Below are positions 1-8,220 of a stretch of DNA of 64,000 nucleotides, piece by piece (the stretch's first letter is position 1; each line of letters begins with the position of its first letter). Source of the stretch: Streptomyces sp. NRRL S-87 (GTDB taxonomy: Bacteria > Actinomycetota > Actinomycetes > Streptomycetales > Streptomycetaceae); assembly GCF_000719335.1 (NCBI RefSeq), contig NZ_JOGB01000005.1:167564-231563 (forward strand), read 5' to 3'. A program made the position numbers and the translations under genes. The notes under the pieces were generated by a model. That model saw only the letters and a program-made list of their open reading frames with translations, ran no database searches and was not told the DNA's origin.

Positions 1-376
1 AGTTCTTCGACTTCTCCGCGATGGTGTGGTCGCGGGTGGGGACGAGGGTGCCGTCGACGATCAGCACGGTGTCCTTGCGGAACCGCCTCCGGGTCCTGAG
101 CGCCAACAGCGGGCCGACGTGGTCGATGATGCGGTCGGCCGCTGACTTGGACACGCCGAATAGCGGCGCGAGCTGCCGCAGTGTCAGGTTGGTCCGCCAG
201 TAGGCCGCGACCAGCAGGACCCGGTCCTCCAGCGGAAGACTCCAGGGCCGGCCCGGCCGCACGGTGTCAGCGCCCTCTCGGCAGAGCGCTGTCATCAGCT
301 TGCGGAAGTCGCGCGGGCTCAGCCCGGTGAACGGGGTTATCCAGGACGATTCCGACGCCGTGATCACACCAGCCAT
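1..376 (-). CDS. IS5-family transposase, N-terminal part, runs off the left edge
   Basis: Read on the minus strand from ATG at 376, the frame is open to base 1 (about 125 residues). It begins MAGVITASESSWITPFTGLSP and contains an HTH-like segment LRQLAPLFGVSKSAADRIID, followed by the start of the DDE-type domain (DTVLIVDGTLVPTRDHTIAEKSKN). This matches the layout of the actinomycete IS5-type transposases with an HTH_Tnp_4 plus DDE_Tnp_4 arrangement, which I recognise from family knowledge. The protein would catalyse cut-and-paste transposition of its own element. The C-terminal half lies outside the window, so intactness is unknown. The element faces a decayed second copy on the opposite strand (396-531 and 943-1035). 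Confidence 0.85.
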   Translation of the reverse strand, partial: MAGVITASESSWITPFTGLSPRDFRKLMTALCREGADTVRPGRPWSLPLEDRVLLVAAYWRTNLTLRQLAPLFGVSKSAADRIIDHVGPLLALRTRRRFRKDTVLIVDGTLVPTRDHTIAEKSKN

Positions 377-395
377 GGCGAGATCATCCCAGCCG

Positions 396-531
396 TGATC
401 ACTGCTCCGGGAGCCAGCTCGCCGCCGCATACTGGCGGGCCAACCTCCGCTGCGGCAGTTGGCGCCGCTATTCGGCGTGTCCAAGTCGGCGGCCGACCGC
501 ATCGTCGACCGCAACGCCCCGGCGATGGCGC
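396..531 (+). pseudogene. Decayed N-terminal fragment of a second IS5-type transposase
   Basis: The plus strand repeats pieces of the transposase encoded at 1-376 in the opposite direction. GTG ATC ACT GCT at 396 mirrors the VITA start. From about 432 the reading YWRANL appears, and after a frame change LAPLFGVSKSAADRIVD appears at about 459-515. About 60 codons between these blocks are gone and the frame is broken, so no functional protein can be made. The 11-base word gccgtgatcac is present at both 357-367 and 392-402, the mouths of the two head-to-head copies. Confidence 0.75.
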
Positions 532-595
532 CGCAGCAGCGAACCGGTGGTGGCGACCAGCGCGGCGGCGGCCAGGTTCGCGGGCAGCTCGGTGA

Positions 596-847
596 TCAGT
601 GCCACAAGGGTCCCGTGTTGCCGTCGCAGTTAGCAGAGCAATCGCCGGCGCCGGATGCCGCGGTCAAGATCAGCCCGAAGACGATGAGAGCCAGGACGAT
701 CCAAGCCACATGGGCGAAGTCATTGCCAGGTGGGATCTTCCGACCGCTGCTCTGCGGCACCTCAGTGTGGCTCTCGGGCTCGCCACTGGGTCCGTCGTGT
801 CCCTCTGCCGCCATCGTGTCATCCCCCGTCGCGGTGTGTCCTCTCAT
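596..847 (-). CDS. Small predicted membrane protein, unknown function
   Basis: A reading frame of 83 residues, or 72 if translation begins at the second Met at 814. The N-terminal half is hydrophilic and rich in Gly, Glu and Ser. One clear transmembrane helix follows (VAWIVLALIVFGLILTAASG), and then a short tail with two cysteines (DCSANCDGN). No family is recognised. It lies between the two remnants of a decayed transposase copy, so it may be cargo, a later insertion, or chance. The coding bias and the well-formed helix favour a real gene, but support is modest. Confidence 0.45.
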   Translation of the reverse strand: MRGHTATGDDTMAAEGHDGPSGEPESHTEVPQSSGRKIPPGNDFAHVAWIVLALIVFGLILTAASGAGDCSANCDGNTGPLWH

Positions 848-942
848 GGCACGACGTCAGATCCCGTCCGTCAAGGCCTGCGGCGGGTTGCTATCGAGAA
901 GAGCCGCACCGGCTTGACGGATCGTCGCGGACGGGGAGGGAG

Positions 943-1035
943 TGGACGCTGCGCTCTGGCCGGCTCAAGGGCGACGGCGTCCACCACGCCATGCTCGGCA
1001 TCGCCCGCCTCCACAACCTTCTCCAGGCCGCATAG
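943..1035 (+). pseudogene. C-terminal remnant of an IS5-type transposase
   Basis: The plus strand reads WTLRSGRLKGDGVHHAMLGI followed by ARLHNLLQAA and a TAG stop at 1033-1035. This is the characteristic C-terminus of the same IS5-type transposase family as 1-376 (typical end: CRLKGDGVHHAMLGIARLHN). No joined upstream coding sequence exists, so this is the 3' scrap of the decayed copy whose 5' scrap lies at 396-531. About 410 bp of unrelated sequence, including a possible small membrane protein gene, separates the two. Confidence 0.75.
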
Positions 1036-1130
1036 CCCGACCCACCGGCGATCAGCCCACCTCGTCCCGGCCATCTCAACGGTCAATTACGGGACACCCC
1101 TTAACCGGGGATCCTCTGGTATAAGACCGG

Positions 1131-2285
1131 CTACGCAGTCAGATATACGTTGAGCATCTTGGCCGCCTGGCCGATCGATCCGGGCATGAGGCGCCGGTAG
1201 ATCTTGAACGTGATCTCCAGGCTCTTGTGGCCCATCCACTCCGCGACGTCGGTAATCGGGATGCGATGTGCGAGGCAGTTCGAGGCGAAGAAGTGTCTGC
1301 AACCGTAGATCACCATGTCCTCTGGGATGTCGAGGGCGCCAGAGCGCTTCAGCCTCTGCCATTGGTTCTGGAGCAGGTACGGCTGGTACGGACGGCCGGC
1401 GTCGTGCGGGTGGCGCAACAGATAGCCGTCCACCGTGCCGTACTTGTCGGCGTACCACTCGATGCTGTCCTTCACTCGGGCAGGCAGGGGAACGTCCCGA
1501 TACTCGCCCGGCTTCCGGTGCTTGAGGCGCTCGTAGTGCTTGGTGGTCTGGTTGACCTGCTCGGTGACGCGGTACACGTCGTCGGCGACGATGTTGTTCA
1601 CGTTGACCGCGGCCGCCTCCGCGTTGCGGAGGCCGCACCCGCTCATGACGTCGACCAGCAGGGTGAAGATGTCGTCGCCCGCGAGGCGCAGGTTGCGCAA
1701 CTGCTCGGGGGACGGGATGACGGCCTTCTTGGGGTCGTAAACCGGTGCTTGCACGCCGAGCAGTGGGCTCTCTTCGAAGAGGCCGAGGCGGTGCGCGTCG
1801 AGCAGGATCGCCTTGAGCTTGTCGAAAGCATTCGACTGCGTCGCCAGCCCGGCGCCGTTCCGCTCCATCGTGCGTATGAACCCGTCGACGACCTTGTGGT
1901 CGAAGGTGCCCATCCGGCGGCTGGCGAAGGCCGGATAGAGGTGGTGCTGCAGCAGCGAGTCGAGGTGGCCGACGGACGCCGGCGCGAGGTGGCGTTGGCC
2001 TTCCTTCCACGCGGTGGCGTACTCGTCGAACCGCATCTGGCTGTATCGCGCGATGCGCTCGGCCTTCGCCTGGTTCGCCGGCTTGGAGGCCTTCTGGTTG
2101 TGGATCTCCAACAGGCGCTCGGACGCCTTGTCCTTCTCGGCGAAGCCGGACTCCTGGCTCTGCTTGCCGAAGGCATTGCGGTACCGGATCTTCCAGCCGT
2201 GGGCACACTTCGGCCAATAGGAGGGCGCGTGCCCGCAGTCCTTGAAGACGGTGCCGATGCCGTGGATGGTTGTCGTGGCTGCCAC
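1131..2285 (-). CDS. Tyrosine recombinase (phage-type integrase)
   Basis: A 384-residue site-specific recombinase of the phage integrase family. It would catalyse strand exchange between attachment sites to integrate or excise an element. The N-terminal third contains the arm-binding and core-binding regions (KDKASERLLEIHNQKA...). The C-terminal catalytic domain carries the first arginine in SGCGLRNAEA at about residue 217, the second box as YGCRHFFAS, the WMGHKS histidine, and the nucleophilic tyrosine in FKIYRRLMPGS near the C-terminus. Length is normal for the family. No excisionase, replication protein or tRNA gene is beside it. It lies between IS debris and truncated pirin and kdpE genes, so the element it once mobilised is probably largely deleted. 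Confidence 0.85.
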   Translation of the reverse strand: MAATTTIHGIGTVFKDCGHAPSYWPKCAHGWKIRYRNAFGKQSQESGFAEKDKASERLLEIHNQKASKPANQAKAERIARYSQMRFDEYATAWKEGQRHLAPASVGHLDSLLQHHLYPAFASRRMGTFDHKVVDGFIRTMERNGAGLATQSNAFDKLKAILLDAHRLGLFEESPLLGVQAPVYDPKKAVIPSPEQLRNLRLAGDDIFTLLVDVMSGCGLRNAEAAAVNVNNIVADDVYRVTEQVNQTTKHYERLKHRKPGEYRDVPLPARVKDSIEWYADKYGTVDGYLLRHPHDAGRPYQPYLLQNQWQRLKRSGALDIPEDMVIYGCRHFFASNCLAHRIPITDVAEWMGHKSLEITFKIYRRLMPGSIGQAAKMLNVYLTA

Positions 2286-2362
2286 GGTGGTAGTACTCCT
2301 TGGCTTGCGATGCTGACGGTTTGCTGACCTTCAGCGGCCTAGGAGTGCTCTGACCTGCACCG

Positions 2363-2545
2363 ATGCTCCTGAGGAGCGGTATGTTCTGGAACTGGATCGG
2401 CCGGTCCCACGACGAGATCGCGCAGGCCCGCGAGGACTGGACGAACGGCACCCGCTTCGGCGAGGTCAAGGGCTACGACGGCCCTCCGATTCCGGCCCTT
2501 GAACTGCCGCCGACCCACCTCAAACCCCGGGGAAGGGTTCGCTGA
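2363..2545 (+). pseudogene. 3' remnant of a pirin-family gene
   Basis: The translation includes MFWNWIGRSHDEIAQAREDW and then GTRFGEVKGYDGPPIPA and LPPTHLKPRG before the stop. This is the C-terminal signature of pirin-like cupin proteins of actinomycetes (family knowledge). About four fifths of the usual 300-odd residues are missing upstream, where the sequence instead leads into the recombinase gene at 1131-2285. It is best read as a chromosomal gene cut by integration or deletion. No promoter or RBS for a stand-alone 60-residue product is evident. Confidence 0.7.
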
Positions 2546-2671
2546 CCTGCTGCTTCATGCAGTTCGGGCTGGGGGTGACGCTCGCACTTCAGCCCTCCGG
2601 TTCCGGCTCTCCGCATGAGACTGCCGGGGCGTGTCAACAACGCTCGTGATCAATACACATTGCGCGAGCCT

Positions 2672-2802
2672 TGCGCGCGGCCGCGAGCCGCAGGGCCGAG
2701 CCGCCGTCGGCGGCCTTCTCGACCTCGAACTCGCGCGCCTGAAGGTTGATCTTCAGCGCGGACGAGGTGGGGATCGTCCTCCACCACCAGCACCCAGGTC
2801 AT
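2672..2802 (-). pseudogene. kdpE: 5' stub of kdpE (potassium response regulator), frameshifted
   Basis: The minus strand from ATG at 2802 begins MTWVLVVEDDPHLVRA, which is the receiver-domain start of KdpE with its acidic pocket. A single-base frame change follows, after which the reading continues ALKINLQAREFEVEKAADGG and SALRLAAARK. Homology then stops near 2672. The phosphoacceptor aspartate and the DNA-binding domain are absent. The stub follows kdpC in the direction of transcription, where Streptomyces genomes normally have kdpD and kdpE. Deletion by the adjacent mobile-element zone is the likely cause. Confidence 0.75.
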
Positions 2803-2838
2803 CGGTGTGCAGCCTTTCCTTCGTTACGGGCACGGTCA

Positions 2839-2905
2839 GGAGCCGGCGGGGCGCTCGGGCCCCCTCCCGGCGTTGGCTGGGGGAGTCCCGCGCCCCGCCG
2901 GCTCC
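2839..2905. terminator. Long hairpin downstream of kdpC
   Basis: A perfect 16-base inverted repeat (ggagccggcggggcgc at 2839-2854 with its complement at 2890-2905) encloses a 35-base loop that is itself C-rich then G-rich. It lies between the kdpC stop and the kdpE stub and can serve as a terminator or mRNA-stabilising stem. Similar GC-rich elements are common repeats in Streptomyces intergenic regions. No U-tract follows. Confidence 0.6.
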
Positions 2906-2926
2906 CGGTCCGTGCGATGCGGAACA

Positions 2927-3661
2927 TCAACGCTCGGTCAGTGCCTTGAGGGCGGTGTTGAGCTCGAGGACGTTGACACGGGGCTCACCCATGAAGCCGA
3001 GGGTCCGGCCGGTGGTGTGGTCCGCGACGAGCTTCTCGACCTGCCTGACGTCGAGCTTGTTCTGCTCGGCGACCCGGTGGACCTGGAGCCTGGCGTACTC
3101 CGGAGAGATGTCCGGGTCCAGGCCCGAGCCGGAGGAGGTGACGGCGTCGGCCGGTACGTCCTCGGGCTCGACCGTGTAGGAGGCGGTGGAGTTGTCCGCG
3201 ACGACCGCCTCCTTGGCGGCGATGACCTGGGCGCAGAGGGTGCCTTCCTCGGCATCTTTGGTGCACTTGCCGTTGACGGCGCCGTCGTCCGCGGAGCGGT
3301 TGGTGGCGCCGGAGAGGACCAGTGAGTACTGGGTGTTGACCGAGTTGCTGCCGAGGCCGTTGGAGGGGCGGGGCTGGAACCACTTCAGGTCCGGCTCCGC
3401 GGTCTCTTCGGCGTCGTCGCCCGCAGTCGGATCAGAAGGGGCCGGCTTCGGGAGGTTGTAGGTCTGCCCGATGAGGGAGGAGCCGACGACCTGCCCGCTC
3501 TTGTCCTTGATCTCGGAACCGTTGGCCTTGTCGTGGAACAGGGCCTGGGCGATGCCGGTGACGGCCAGCGGGTAGATGACCCCGCAGATCACGGTCAGGA
3601 CGAGCAGGGCGCGCAGGCCGGCCCCGATCAACCGTGCTGTGTTGCCTACAGAGTTGTTCAT
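2927..3661 (-). CDS. kdpC: Potassium-transporting ATPase subunit C
   Basis: A 244-residue protein of the KdpC family, the single-span subunit that helps KdpA capture K+ and stabilises the KdpFABC complex in the cytoplasmic membrane. One N-terminal transmembrane helix is visible (LIGAGLRALLVLTVICGVIY, about residues 11-33). The extracellular domain that follows contains family motifs such as WFQPRPS and SGSGLDPDISPEYA and ends with QVEKLVADHTTGRTLGFMGEP. It lies seven bases downstream of kdpB in the same operon. In family relatives this gene is followed by the sensor kinase kdpD; here only a kdpE stub remains. Confidence 0.97.
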   Translation of the reverse strand: MNNSVGNTARLIGAGLRALLVLTVICGVIYPLAVTGIAQALFHDKANGSEIKDKSGQVVGSSLIGQTYNLPKPAPSDPTAGDDAEETAEPDLKWFQPRPSNGLGSNSVNTQYSLVLSGATNRSADDGAVNGKCTKDAEEGTLCAQVIAAKEAVVADNSTASYTVEPEDVPADAVTSSGSGLDPDISPEYARLQVHRVAEQNKLDVRQVEKLVADHTTGRTLGFMGEPRVNVLELNTALKALTER

Positions 3662-3667
3662 GTCGTC

Positions 3668-5770
3668 TCAGCCGATTCCGGGGATGAGGGTGATGAGCAG
3701 GTCGATGATCTTGATGCCGATGAACGGGGCGATCAGGCCGCCCACGCCGTAGAGCCCCAGATTGCGGCGGAGCATCCTGTCGGCGCTGGTCGGCTTGTAC
3801 TGGACGCCCTTGAGGGCGAGGGGGACGAGCGCGATGATGATCAGCGCGTTGAAGATGACAGCGGAGAGGATCGCCGACTCGGGCGAGTGGAGGCCCATGA
3901 TGTTGAGCTTGTCGAGGCCCGGGTAGACCACGGCGAACATGGCCGGGATGATCGCGAAGTACTTGGCGACGTCGTTGGCGATGGAGAAGGTGGTCAGGGC
4001 GCCCCGGGTGATGAGGAGCTGCTTGCCGATCTCGACGATCTCGATGAGCTTGGTGGGGTTGGAGTCCAGGTCCACCATGTTCCCGGCCTCCTTGGCGGCC
4101 GAGGTACCGGTGTTCATCGCGACACCGACGTCGGCCTGGGCGAGGGCCGGGGCGTCGTTCGTGCCGTCGCCGGTCATCGCGACGAGCTTGCCGCCGGCCT
4201 GTTCCCGCTTGATGAGGGCCATCTTGTCCTCGGGGGTGGCCTCGGCGAGGAAGTCGTCGACGCCGGCCTCCTCGGCGATCGCCTTGGCCGTCAGCGGGTT
4301 GTCACCCGTGATCATGACGGTCTTGATGCCCATGCGGCGCAGCTCCTCGAAGCGTTCGCGCATGCCCTCCTTGACGACGTCCTTGAGGTGGATGACGCCG
4401 AGGACGCGGGCGCCCTTCTCGTCGTTGACGGCGACGAGGAGCGGGGTGCCGCCGGCCTCGGAGATGCGGTTGGCGAGGAGGTCGGCGTCGTCGGAGACCC
4501 GGCCGCCCTGCTCCCTGACCCAGGTGATGACGGAGCCGGCCGCGCCCTTGCGGGTCTGCCTGCCGTCGACGTCCACGCCCGACATGCGGGTCTGGGCGGT
4601 GAAGGCGATCCACTCGGCGTGCGCGAGGTCGCCCTGGTGACGCTCGCGCAGCCCGTACTTCTCCTTCGCCAGGACGACGACGGAACGGCCCTCGGGGGTC
4701 TCGTCGGCCAGCGAGGACAGCTGGGCGGCGTCGGCCAGCTCGGCCTCGGTGGTGCCCTCCACGGGTACGAACTCCGAGGCCTGGCGGTTGCCGAGGGTGA
4801 TGGTGCCGGTCTTGTCGAGCAGCAGCGTCGAAACGTCGCCCGCGGCCTCGACGGCCCGGCCCGACGTGGCCAGGACGTTGCGCTGGACCAGGCGGTCCAT
4901 GCTGGCGATGCCGATCGCGGAGAGCAGGGCGCCGATGGTGGTCGGGATCAGGCAGACGAGGAGGGCGGTGAGCACGATCATCGACTGCTCGGCGCCGGCG
5001 TAGATCGCGAAGGGCTGCAGGGTGACGACGGCCAGCAGGAAGACGATGGTCAGCGAGGCGAGCAGGATGTTGAGTGCGATCTCGTTGGGCGTCTTCTGTC
5101 GGGCCGCACCCTCCACGAGAGCGATCATCCGGTCGATGAAGGTCTCGCCCGGCTTCGTAGTGATCTTGATGACGATCCGGTCGGAGAGGACTTTCGTACC
5201 ACCGGTGACGGCCGAGCGGTCGCCGCCGGACTCCCGGATGACGGGAGCGGACTCGCCGGTGATGGCGGACTCGTCGACCGAGGCCACGCCCTCGACGACG
5301 TCACCGTCGCCGGGGATGGTGTCCCCGGCCTCGCAGACCACCAGGTCGCCGATCTTCAGCTCGGTGCCCGGTACGGACTCCTCGCCACCGTCCTCGGTCA
5401 GGCGGCGGGCGACGGAGTCGGTCTTGGCCTTCCGCAGGGTGTCGGCCTGGGCCTTGCCGCGGCCCTCGGCGACCGCCTCGGCGAGGTTCGCGAAGATCGT
5501 GGTCATCCACAGCCAGGCGGTGATGGCCCAGCCGAACCAGTCCGTCGGGTCCTTGATGGCGAGGACGGTGGTGACCACCGAACCGATGAGGACGACGAAC
5601 ATGACCGGCGACTTGATCATGACGCGTGGGTCGAGCTTGCGGATCGCGTCGGGGAAGGACTTGACCAGTTGCGTGGGGTCGAAGAGGCCGCCGCCGACGC
5701 GGTCGGCAGGCGGCTTGTGGGCCGTGGGAAGGTCCTCGTGCGGAGCACGGGTCGGAGTGGCGGTGCTCAT
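3668..5770 (-). CDS. kdpB: Potassium-transporting P-type ATPase, catalytic subunit B
   Basis: A 700-residue P-type ATPase that hydrolyses ATP to drive high-affinity K+ uptake through KdpA. The start at 5770 overlaps the kdpA stop (ATGA), which implies translational coupling. Visible P-type motifs are the actuator loop TGES in [11 protein letters not shown], the phosphorylation site DKTGT in [12 protein letters not shown], and the hinge [10 protein letters not shown]. Membrane segments include [15 protein letters not shown] near the N-terminus and three more toward the C-terminus. It follows kdpA and precedes kdpC. Length and motifs are those of an intact enzyme. Confidence 0.98.
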   Translation of the reverse strand: MSTATPTRAPHEDLPTAHKPPADRVGGGLFDPTQLVKSFPDAIRKLDPRVMIKSPVMFVVLIGSVVTTVLAIKDPTDWFGWAITAWLWMTTIFANLAEAVAEGRGKAQADTLRKAKTDSVARRLTEDGGEESVPGTELKIGDLVVCEAGDTIPGDGDVVEGVASVDESAITGESAPVIRESGGDRSAVTGGTKVLSDRIVIKITTKPGETFIDRMIALVEGAARQKTPNEIALNILLASLTIVFLLAVVTLQPFAIYAGAEQSMIVLTALLVCLIPTTIGALLSAIGIASMDRLVQRNVLATSGRAVEAAGDVSTLLLDKTGTITLGNRQASEFVPVEGTTEAELADAAQLSSLADETPEGRSVVVLAKEKYGLRERHQGDLAHAEWIAFTAQTRMSGVDVDGRQTRKGAAGSVITWVREQGGRVSDDADLLANRISEAGGTPLLVAVNDEKGARVLGVIHLKDVVKEGMRERFEELRRMGIKTVMITGDNPLTAKAIAEEAGVDDFLAEATPEDKMALIKREQAGGKLVAMTGDGTNDAPALAQADVGVAMNTGTSAAKEAGNMVDLDSNPTKLIEIVEIGKQLLITRGALTTFSIANDVAKYFAIIPAMFAVVYPGLDKLNIMGLHSPESAILSAVIFNALIIIALVPLALKGVQYKPTSADRMLRRNLGLYGVGGLIAPFIGIKIIDLLITLIPGIG

Positions 5771-7431
5771 GATGCGAGCCCTTCGGCGAGCGGCCCCAGC
5801 GCGAGGGCGGGGAAGTAGGTCAGACCGGTGACGATGAGGATCGTGCCGACGAGCAGGCCCGCGTAGAGCGGCTTGTCGGTACGGAGGGTGCCTGCCGTCT
5901 CGGGGACGGGCTTCTGCTCGGCCAGCGAGCCGGCCAGCGCCAGGACGAACACCATGGGCAGGAAGCGGCCCAGGAGCATCGCGAGGCCGATCGTGGAGTT
6001 GTACCACTGGGTGTCGGCGTTCAGGCCGGCGAAGGCGGAGCCGTTGTTGTTGGCGCCCGAGGTGTAGGCGTACAGGACCTCGGAGAAGCCGTGGGCACCC
6101 GGGTTCAGCATCGAGTGCGGCGGGGTGGGCAGGGCCATGGCGGCGGCGGTGAAGCAGAGCACCAGGGCCGGGGTGACGAGGATGTAGCAGGCGGCGAGCT
6201 TGATCTCGCGGGTGCCGATCTTCTTGCCCAGGTACTCGGGCGTCCGGCCGACCATCAGGCCGGCGATGAACACCGCGATGATCGCCATGACGAGCATGCC
6301 GTAGAGGCCGGAGCCGACACCGCCTGGGGCGATCTCGCCCAGCTGCATGCCCAGCAGCTGGATGCCGCCGCCGAGGCCGGTGTAGGAGGAGTGGAAGGAG
6401 TTGACTGCGCCGGTCGAGGTCAGGGTCGTGGCGACCGAGAAGATCGCGGAGGCGCCGACGCCGAAGCGGGTCTCCTTGCCCTCCATCGCGCCGCCCGCGA
6501 CGTCGAACGCCGGGCCGTGGTGCGCGAACTCGGTCCACATCATCAGCGCGGTGAAGCCGATCCAGATGGCGGCCGTCGTCGTGAGGATCGCGTAACCCTG
6601 GCGCAGGCTTCCGACCATGCGGCCGAACGTGCGGGTCAGCGCGAACGGGATGACGAGGATCAGGAAGATCTCGAAGAGGTTGGAGAACGGGGTCGGGTTC
6701 TCGAACGGGTGGGCGGAGTTGGCGTTGAAGTAGCCGCCGCCGTTCGTGCCCAGCTCCTTGATGACCTCCTGGGACGCGACCGCACCGCCGTTCCACTGCC
6801 GGCTGCCGCCCGTGAACTGGCCGACCTCGTGGACCCCGGCGAAGTTCTGGATCGCGCCGCAGGCGACCAGCACGATCGCGCCGATCACGGCGATCGGCAG
6901 GAGGATCCGGACAGTGCCGCGGACCAGGTCCGCCCAGAAGTTGCCCAGCTCACCGGTACGGGAGCGCGCGAAACCCCGTACGAGCGCGACGGCGACGGCC
7001 ATGCCGACCGCGGCGGACACGAAGTTCTGCACCGCCAGGCCGCCGGTCTGCACGACGTGCCCCATGGCCTGCTCGCCGTAGTACGACTGCCAGTTGGTGT
7101 TGGCCACGAACGACGCGGCGGTGTTGAAGGCCTGGTCCGGGTCGATCGACTGGAAGCCGAGCGAGCCGGGCAGGACGCCCTGGGCGCGCTGGAGCGCGTA
7201 CAGGAAGAGGACGCTGACCGCGGAGAAGGCGAGGACTCCGCGCAGGTAGGCGGGCCAGCGCATCCCGGCGGACGGGTTGGCGCCGATCGCCTTGTAGATC
7301 CACTTCTCCGGGCGGTAGTGCCTGTCGGAGGAGTAGACGCGGGCCATGTAGTCGCCCAAGGGGCGGTAGGCCAGCGCGAGCGCGGCGATCAGTGCGAGGA
7401 GCTGGAGCACACCAGCGAGAACGGGACTCAT
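5767..7431 (-). CDS. kdpA: Potassium-transporting ATPase subunit A (K+ channel-like)
   Basis: A 554-residue polytopic membrane protein that forms the K+-selective pathway of the KdpFABC pump. It has about ten hydrophobic helices and the family's selectivity-loop sequences, for example [20 protein letters not shown] and [15 protein letters not shown]. The N-terminus ([20 protein letters not shown]) is a normal first helix. The gene starts at ATG 7431, six bases after the kdpF stop, and overlaps kdpB by four bases. Nothing indicates truncation. Confidence 0.98.
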   Translation of the reverse strand: MSPVLAGVLQLLALIAALALAYRPLGDYMARVYSSDRHYRPEKWIYKAIGANPSAGMRWPAYLRGVLAFSAVSVLFLYALQRAQGVLPGSLGFQSIDPDQAFNTAASFVANTNWQSYYGEQAMGHVVQTGGLAVQNFVSAAVGMAVAVALVRGFARSRTGELGNFWADLVRGTVRILLPIAVIGAIVLVACGAIQNFAGVHEVGQFTGGSRQWNGGAVASQEVIKELGTNGGGYFNANSAHPFENPTPFSNLFEIFLILVIPFALTRTFGRMVGSLRQGYAILTTTAAIWIGFTALMMWTEFAHHGPAFDVAGGAMEGKETRFGVGASAIFSVATTLTSTGAVNSFHSSYTGLGGGIQLLGMQLGEIAPGGVGSGLYGMLVMAIIAVFIAGLMVGRTPEYLGKKIGTREIKLAACYILVTPALVLCFTAAAMALPTPPHSMLNPGAHGFSEVLYAYTSGANNNGSAFAGLNADTQWYNSTIGLAMLLGRFLPMVFVLALAGSLAEQKPVPETAGTLRTDKPLYAGLLVGTILIVTGLTYFPALALGPLAEGLAS

Positions 7432-7437
7432 CGGTGG

Positions 7438-7527
7438 CTAGAACCTCTCCGGCTTGACGAGGGCGAGGACGAGGTAGCCCAGCAGGGCGACGGCCACGAC
7501 GAGGCCGACGATGTTCTCGGCGTTCAC
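7438..7527 (-). CDS. kdpF: Kdp complex small subunit KdpF
   Basis: A 29-residue membrane peptide starting at GTG 7527 and reading VNAENIVGLVVAVALLGYLV followed by LALVKPERF. The LxxALxxPERF-like ending and single helix are the hallmark of KdpF, which stabilises the KdpABC complex. It lies directly upstream of kdpA. Its GTG overlaps the TGA of the preceding small gene at 7524-7607, so the two are probably translationally coupled. Confidence 0.9.
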   Translation of the reverse strand: MNAENIVGLVVAVALLGYLVLALVKPERF

Positions 7528-7607
7528 AGCTTGGTCACCCCCTTGGCGATGAGAGCCACCAGCGCGAACACCGCGACCGTGGTGACGACGAAGGCCAGAT
7601 CGGCCAT
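7524..7607 (-). CDS. 27-residue membrane peptide leading the kdp operon
   Basis: A short open frame from ATG 7607 that reads MADLAFVVTTVAVFALVALI then AKGVTKL. The first 20 residues form one hydrophobic helix. A good ribosome site (AGGAGCT, seven bases before the ATG) precedes it and its stop overlaps the kdpF GTG. Operon position, RBS and overlap argue that it is translated. I recall similar short peptides next to kdpF in other Streptomyces, but the role is unknown; a second accessory subunit of the pump is plausible. Confidence 0.7.
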   Translation of the reverse strand: MADLAFVVTTVAVFALVALIAKGVTKL

Positions 7608-7740
7608 CGCGAGCTCCTGAGTGAAGTGGGTCGATGAATCGGCCAGATGGCCGATGACGAGACAACCGTGTCTTCAAGCCGGCGTTAAGGCGCCTTGACG
7701 GTGTCCATACGGGCGCAGGGGAACTCTTAACGCCACCCTT
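7608..7740 (-). promoter_or_regulatory. Presumed kdp promoter and leader
   Basis: This AT-richer stretch precedes the first gene of the kdp operon. It holds a perfect inverted repeat atcggcca-ga-tggccgat (7638-7655) about 30 bases before the first start codon, and a palindrome aaggcgcctt (7687-7696). Either could be an operator or leader hairpin. No confident -35/-10 pair is visible. Since kdpD/kdpE are lost locally, the present regulator is unknown. Confidence 0.35.
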
Positions 7741-7882
7741 GCGGGAAGGGACGGGAAGGCCCGGTCAGCCCAGGTGGGGCAGGCCGGCTGTGGCCAGGGC
7801 GGAGCCGGCCTGCGCGACCAGTGCGACGGCCAACTGGCGGTCCTGTTCCGTGGGCAGCGGGCCGGGGCGGGGTTCCGGCGCG

Positions 7883-8017
7883 GAGACCGAACCCGCCCAC
7901 CTGTGGCAGCGGCTGCTCCAGAACCAGCGCGGCTCCGTCGTCGCCCACGCGGTCCGCCGCGACACCGAAGCCGTGATCTGCCGGCTGCGCTTCCGGCTCA
8001 CGGCCGACGCACGCTGA
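7883..8017 (+). pseudogene. Possible C-terminal fragment of a larger protein
   Basis: The plus strand reads ETEPAHLWQRLLQNQRGSVV then AHAVRRDTEAVICRLRFRL before a TGA at 8015-8017. This looks like a genuine protein tail and resembles, from memory, the cytoplasmic C-terminus of some actinomycete APC-type permeases, but that is weak. There is no matching upstream coding sequence; 7741-7882 shows nothing I can assign. The stretch 7608-8220 otherwise holds the kdp leader and the PadR operator region. Confidence 0.3.
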
Positions 8018-8151
8018 TGGGCGTTGACGCACCTCTGACGGCGACTTGACGGTGGTGCCACCCCGCCGGCTCGTCCGGCGCAACGTCAGCGCCATGAGCG
8101 GACGCGCCGTCGAGGCCGCCGGGGAACCCCTTCGCTAATCCGTCTTGCTAA

Positions 8152-8192
8152 GTACCGGTAGTCGGCGTTACGGTGTACCGGTAGTCAACGTT
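8152..8192 (+). promoter_or_regulatory. Two direct repeats, candidate PadR operator
   Basis: The sequence gtaccggtagtcggcgtt (8152-8169) recurs 23 bases on as gtaccggtagtcaacgtt (8175-8192). Each copy contains the palindrome taccggta. They lie 29 to 69 bases upstream of the padR start codon, where an autoregulatory PadR site would be expected. The role is inferred; the repeats are directly visible. Confidence 0.55.
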
Positions 8193-8220
8193 GCTTAATA
8201 GCTCAGGGGGGAGGTGTTCC

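Noticed and set aside
1036..1130. tRNA gene as an integration site for the recombinase
   Set aside because: No cloverleaf or conserved T-loop sequence is visible here or in 2286-2362. The neighbouring truncated gene is a pirin.
3533..5818. Plus-strand frame of about 760 codons opposite kdpB
   Set aside because: It is rich in Asp, Gly and Val with no motif. The minus strand encodes an unmistakable P-type ATPase.
7727..8095. A minus-strand gene of about 120 codons between kdp and padR
   Set aside because: No ribosome site and no recognisable domain; composition resembles shadow sequence. A plus-strand protein tail in the same stretch is somewhat more protein-like.
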